A stretch of 16,360 nucleotides of DNA, taken from Balneolales bacterium (GTDB lineage: Bacteria > Bacteroidota > Rhodothermia > Balneolales > Natronogracilivirgulaceae). The first letter of the stretch is position 1, and each line of letters starts with the position of its first letter. The notes below the pieces were generated by a model that searched no databases, had not been told where the DNA came from, and was given only the letters and a program-made list of their open reading frames with translations. Positions 13,120 to 16,360 of this stretch are shown here, piece after piece. The stretch is taken from positions 1-16,360 of the forward strand of contig SLQC01000034.1 in assembly GCA_007131625.1 (NCBI GenBank), read 5' to 3'. Both the position numbers and the translations under genes were made by a program.

Positions 13120-13935
13120 TCACTCTTTTCCCAATTCTTTGGCTCGCCTTGCCGCTTCGTCGACCGCCTTGATCAACGTTACTCGCAATCCACCTTCTTC
13201 CAGCTTTAGCAAACCGTCGATGGTACATCCTGCAGGTGTTGTTACATGATCTTTCAGGATGGCTGGATGCTGGTTAGTTTCAGCAACCATCCGGGCTGCT
13301 CCGAGACAGGTTTGGGCGACCAGTGTTGTGGATACATCACGAGGAAGACCACATTTGACGCCACCCTCGGCCAGCGCCTCAATGACCATATAAATAAATG
13401 CCGGTCCGCTCGCACTCAACCCGGTTACCGCGTCAAAATGTTTCTCTTCCAGTACCATTGTCTTGCCTACTGAGCTGAAAAGTTCCTCGGCGCGCTGAAT
13501 ATGCTTGCCATTGGTAGCGTTTCCGGAAGCCAGAACAGTCATACCGGCTCCGATTTCGCAGGGGGTGTTGGGCATTGCCCTGATTACCGGCAATGGCAGT
13601 ACAAATGATTTCTGAAGCTGCTTGAGGGTGACCCCGGCCATAATAGAGATCACCAGTTGATCGGGATTTACCGATTCGCGAATGCCGGCTATTACATCCG
13701 ATGCGATCTGGGGTTTTATGCATAACAGGATGATGTCAGCTTCTTTAACCACCTCGGTATTATCGGTGGAGCCTTTGACCCCAAAGTTCTTCTCGAAGTA
13801 GGTAATGCGTGATTCGTGTTTGTCGGAGACGAAAAGCTGTTCCTTTTTGAGTGTGCCGGTCGAGAGAAATCGGGTGATCAGTGTTTCTCCCATTTTCCCA
13901 CCACCAATAACAGAGATTTTTTTTTCTTTCAGCAT
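13120..13935 (-). CDS. proC: Pyrroline-5-carboxylate reductase
   Basis: The 271-aa enzyme catalyses the last step of proline synthesis, NAD(P)H-dependent reduction of pyrroline-5-carboxylate, in the cytoplasm. The N-terminal dinucleotide fold is ISVIGGGKMGETL (residues 7-19), followed by LCIKPQ and VIRAMPNTP. The C-terminal helical domain holds the family signature, from GLSASGPAFIYMVIEALAEG on to KDHVTTPAGCTIDGL. Length is normal. It lies 185 bp downstream of leuB on the same strand and may end the leucine gene cluster's transcription unit. Its ATG at 13935 has an A/T-rich leader without Shine-Dalgarno, as for the leu genes. Confidence 0.96.
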   Translation of the reverse strand: MLKEKKISVIGGGKMGETLITRFLSTGTLKKEQLFVSDKHESRITYFEKNFGVKGSTDNTEVVKEADIILLCIKPQIASDVIAGIRESVNPDQLVISIMAGVTLKQLQKSFVLPLPVIRAMPNTPCEIGAGMTVLASGNATNGKHIQRAEELFSSVGKTMVLEEKHFDAVTGLSASGPAFIYMVIEALAEGGVKCGLPRDVSTTLVAQTCLGAARMVAETNQHPAILKDHVTTPAGCTIDGLLKLEEGGLRVTLIKAVDEAARRAKELGKE

Positions 13936-14120
13936 ATTGAAATTGAATGAGTATGAAATAATGTGGCTGACGATCGATATCCGGTATTAGCACTTCCAAA
14001 TTTGATCAGATCGGTCACGAATGATGCATTGTGTATGTTCTAAAGCATCTGGTACCATGTACGTATCGCGAATTTGGTCAGTATGTGCGTATAATGCACC
14101 TGGTTTCATTTGCAAATTCT

Positions 14121-15197
14121 TTAAGCATCTTTCAAGGTCGCCAGGATCTTATCGCCCATTTGTGATGTCGACAGAACCTCACGTGCGTGGCGACTCATGT
14201 CCTTGCAGTTGAATCCGGCGTTCAGCACATTGTTGATCGATGCCTCGATGTCTGACGCCGCCTTTTCGTGATCCAGTGAATAACGGAACATTAGTGCAAC
14301 AGATGCGAGCGTGGCCAGTGGATTGGCGATGTTCTGACCGGCAATATCGGGCGCCGATCCGTGCACTGGTTCGTACATCCCGGTACCCTCACCGAGACTC
14401 GCCGATGGCAGCATCCCGATCGATCCCGTCAACATAGCAGCTTCGTCGCTCAATATGTCACCGAACATGTTTTCGGTGAGAATTACATCAAATTGCGATG
14501 GATTACGGATGAGCTGCATCGCGCAATTGTCGACCAGCATGTGTTCCAAATCAATGTCCGGGTAATCTTCGGCGATGCGGATGACCGTCTTGCGCCAGAG
14601 CTGCGAACTGGCCAGGATATTGGCCTTGTCGACAGACGTAACCTTTTTGCGCCGGCAAAGCGCTGCTTCGAACGCCGCCCGGGTGATTCGCTCAATTTCC
14701 GACACCGAATACCGCATAGTGTCCACACCGACCTCTTCGCCATCGACTTCAGTGATCCCTTTCGGCTGGCCGAAATAGAGCCCGCCGGTCAATTCCCGCA
14801 CTACCAGTAAATTCACACCGTCTACCACCTCGGGACGCAGGGGCGAAGCGTCTTTCAGCGAGGGAAATACGGTGACAGGGCGCAGATTGTTGTACAATCC
14901 CAGATCCTTTCGCAAGCGGAGTAGCGCTTTTTCCGGGCGTTTTTCAGACGGGTTGTTGTCCCACTTGGGTCCGCCAACCGCACCGAGGAGCACCGCATCG
15001 GCCTGCATACAAGCTGCGATCACCTCATCTTTTATCGGGATATCATGTGCGTCAAGGCTGGCTCCGCCTGCAAGGTGGGATTCGGTTTGAATGTCCAAAT
15101 CGTACCGCTTCGAAATGTAGGAAATAATTTTTTCCGCTTCTTTGACCACTTCAACGCCGATTCCGTCGCCGGGAAGCAGTACAACTTTCTTACTCAT
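14121..15197 (-). CDS. leuB: 3-isopropylmalate dehydrogenase
   Basis: The 358-aa enzyme oxidises and decarboxylates 3-isopropylmalate with NAD+ in leucine synthesis. Hallmarks are VVLLPGDGIGVEV at the N-terminus, LLGAVGGPKWD, the substrate-binding RELTGGLYFG, DKANILASSQLWR, the metal-site NMFGDILSDEAAML and the cofactor loop EPVHGSAPDIAGQ. The ATG at 15197 gives the standard start MSKKVVLLPGDG; a longer in-frame start at 15230 adds eleven atypical residues. It follows leuD after a 197-bp spacer whose first part contains 19-bp tandem repeats. Confidence 0.97.
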   Translation of the reverse strand: MSKKVVLLPGDGIGVEVVKEAEKIISYISKRYDLDIQTESHLAGGASLDAHDIPIKDEVIAACMQADAVLLGAVGGPKWDNNPSEKRPEKALLRLRKDLGLYNNLRPVTVFPSLKDASPLRPEVVDGVNLLVVRELTGGLYFGQPKGITEVDGEEVGVDTMRYSVSEIERITRAAFEAALCRRKKVTSVDKANILASSQLWRKTVIRIAEDYPDIDLEHMLVDNCAMQLIRNPSQFDVILTENMFGDILSDEAAMLTGSIGMLPSASLGEGTGMYEPVHGSAPDIAGQNIANPLATLASVALMFRYSLDHEKAASDIEASINNVLNAGFNCKDMSRHAREVLSTSQMGDKILATLKDA

Positions 15198-15331
15198 AAT
15201 TACAATGCGCAATAAAAAATGAGAGCACACCGTGGGTTAGGCGGCGTGCCATTATGATTAAAACTTGTTGATGCCAGGAATTTGCAATTTGAGAAGATAC
15301 GGATATTACCGCTTCCGAATAAATTTTCTCG

Positions 15332-15407
15332 TAGCGATCAGATCATCCCATGCCGGTCAGATCATCTCGTGCCGGTCAGATAATCTCGTGCCGGTCAGAT
15401 CATCCCA
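15332..15407. repeat. Four 19-bp tandem repeats across the leuD stop codon
   Basis: Units start at 15332, 15351, 15370 and 15389. The plus-strand form is TGCCGGTCAGATCATCTCG with one to three changes between the inner copies; the 15332 copy is the most diverged (TAGCGATCAGATCATCCCA). The 15389 copy contains the last codons and TGA of leuD, so the end of the gene appears to have been copied outward into the leuD-leuB spacer. No unit spacers exist, so it is not a CRISPR array. Confidence 0.9.
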
Positions 15408-15952
15408 TGCTTGGCGGCATATTTAAAAATCCCGCCGGCATCGACGATATCGATAACATCGCCCAATTTTTTCAGTGGAAAGATTTTGCCGGTAGTAATG
15501 TTTTTGATCGTGTTCAGTTCTCCATCAATCTCAACTTCGTCACCGGTAGAAATCTGATCGACCAGATCGTCATGGCTTTCATAAGGGACGATGAAACCGC
15601 CGTCAACGGAGTTTCGAAAGAATATACGTGCATATCCTGTCGCGACAACCGCCCTGACACCTGCGACTTGCAGAGCGAATGGAGCGTGTTCACGGGAAGA
15701 GCCACATCCGAAATTTTTTCCGCCGATGATGACTTTGTACTCGGATTCGAATTTGTCTGGATCGGTGAATGGAATGCCGCCTTGCGGAAGGCCGGATTGT
15801 GCATCAGGAACGCCGCAAAGTGCATAACGGCCATAGAATCGCCTTTCTTCGGGGTCGTCCAAGCTATAAACCAGATGTTCTGCCGGTATGATTTGGTCGG
15901 TGTCGATGTTATTGCCAACGACAAACGCCTTGCCATTAATTATTTTACTCAT
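15395..15952 (-). CDS. leuD: 3-isopropylmalate dehydratase small subunit
   Basis: The 185-aa protein is the swivel-domain subunit of isopropylmalate isomerase, which with LeuC converts 2- to 3-isopropylmalate. Signature stretches are VVGNNIDTDQIIPAEHL near the N-terminus, the substrate-binding GKNFGCGSSREHAPFAL at about 78-94, and GYARIFFRNSVDGGFIVPY. It belongs to the shorter LeuD form, which pairs with LeuC of the archaeal/bacterial second type. It follows leuC after a 149-bp spacer with hairpins and precedes leuB. Its last codons and stop fall in a 19-bp tandem repeat. Confidence 0.96.
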   Translation of the reverse strand: MSKIINGKAFVVGNNIDTDQIIPAEHLVYSLDDPEERRFYGRYALCGVPDAQSGLPQGGIPFTDPDKFESEYKVIIGGKNFGCGSSREHAPFALQVAGVRAVVATGYARIFFRNSVDGGFIVPYESHDDLVDQISTGDEVEIDGELNTIKNITTGKIFPLKKLGDVIDIVDAGGIFKYAAKHGMI

Positions 15953-16009
15953 TGAAATTATCGTTGATTTTAATTCTAATCTGTGATGTGTGAAACAGGG
16001 ATCAAACGG

Positions 16010-16046
16010 GTCGGGTGTTAGTAATCAGGTCTGTCAATAACCCGAC
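16010..16046. other. Inverted repeat in the leuC-leuD spacer
   Basis: GTCGGGT (16010-16016) pairs with ACCCGAC (16040-16046), giving a 7-bp G/C-rich stem with a 23-base loop. It lies between leuC and leuD and could affect read-through or mRNA processing between the two subunits. There is no T-run to make it an intrinsic terminator. Confidence 0.4.
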
Positions 16047-16057
16047 TATGGACAGGT

Positions 16058-16089
16058 GACCGTCACGGATAAATGACTGGTTACAGTCA
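16058..16089. other. Two short dyads just after leuC
   Basis: TGACTG-GTTA-CAGTCA (16074-16089) is a perfect 6-bp-stem, 4-base-loop hairpin starting 12 bases beyond the leuC stop. A compact dyad GTGACCGTCAC (about 16056-16066) follows on the minus strand. Neither is followed by a run of T on the minus strand. A role as an mRNA-stabilising 3' structure or partial attenuator between leuC and leuD is possible. Confidence 0.4.
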
Positions 16090-16101
16090 GTCTCCCGGAT
16101 A

Positions 16102-16360
16102 TCAGACCGCCGCTTCCACAGGGAGATATTCCCGCGGATCGGTGATTTTTCCGGTGATGGCTGATGCCGCTACAGTGTAGGGTGAGGCCAGGTAGACCTG
16201 TGCCTTTTTCGAGCCCATCCGTCCAGGGAAATTCCGGTTTGTGGTAGAGATACAAACCTCTTCACCCTGCATACGACCAAACGTATCGGAAGGCCCGCCC
16301 AGACAAGCTGCACAGGAGGCTTCGCCCATGTGTGCGCCGGCGTTTTCGACAATATTCCGC
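16102..16360 (-). CDS. leuC: 3-isopropylmalate dehydratase large subunit, 3' end only
   Basis: The last 85 residues of the aconitase-like large subunit are visible; the gene runs off the right edge. GEASCAACLGGPSDTFG contains the C-x-x-C pair that ligates the 4Fe-4S cluster in this family. STTNRNFPGRMGSKKAQVYLA is the conserved arginine-bearing active-site segment. ASPYTVAASAITGKITDPREYL is the usual C-terminal part. It is first in the minus-strand order leuC-leuD-leuB-proC. Confidence 0.95.
   Translation of the reverse strand, partial: RNIVENAGAHMGEASCAACLGGPSDTFGRMQGEEVCISTTNRNFPGRMGSKKAQVYLASPYTVAASAITGKITDPREYLPVEAAV

Noticed and set aside
15332..15407. CRISPR array
   Set aside because: The 19-bp units are directly adjacent without spacers, and no cas genes are present.
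15350..15955. 201-codon open frame on the plus strand opposite leuD
   Set aside because: It is the antisense shadow of leuD, whose family motifs are unmistakable; the plus-strand translation has no recognisable domain.

Overview
The window looks like the chromosome of a Gram-negative bacterium of the Bacteroidota/Balneolota/Rhodothermota (FCB) side. Pointers are a PorV/PorQ-like outer-membrane protein start, a Wza-type export lipoprotein, a secreted fibronectin-III protein, Tat-exported Gfo/Idh oxidoreductases, a YceI protein of the kind common in that group, moderate GC by eye, and mostly A/T-rich leaders without a Shine-Dalgarno sequence. The phylum is an inference.

Layout. (1) Positions 1-8076 are a cell-surface/exopolysaccharide region. 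On the minus strand lie the 5' end of a PorV/PorQ-like gene and a Wza-like export gene whose stop overlaps the next gene's ribosome binding site. An 823-base stretch without recognisable genes and a truncated FN3-domain secreted protein follow. Then come a PAPS-dependent sulfotransferase (-), a SAM methyltransferase (+), an SDR epimerase/reductase-like protein (-), and a large glycosyltransferase fused to a nucleotidyltransferase module (-). Together they suggest synthesis, decoration (sulfation, methylation) and export of a surface polysaccharide. (2) Positions 8386-12136 (-) hold two Gfo/Idh/MocA oxidoreductases with export signals flanking an ApbE flavin transferase. The upstream oxidoreductase and ApbE share one reading frame, separated only by a TGA. 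(3) A YceI protein (12503-13105, +) has a signal peptide. (4) Positions 13120-16360 (-) are amino-acid biosynthesis in the order leuC-leuD-leuB-proC, with leuC cut by the window edge.

The most unusual items are these. The GT-nucleotidyltransferase fusion carries a run of 15-bp/five-residue [H/Q]-S-x-x-x repeats in the linker of its glycosyltransferase. The Gfo/Idh-TGA-ApbE junction is in frame, and that ApbE has no signal peptide and no ATG at its domain start. Three enzymes lack an expected catalytic residue (EKP to EAP in one Gfo/Idh, no YxxxK in the SDR, EX7E to EX7Q in the glycosyltransferase). A 19-bp tandem repeat duplicates the end of leuD including its stop codon. No RNA genes, CRISPR array, intact insertion sequence or complete mobile element were recognised.
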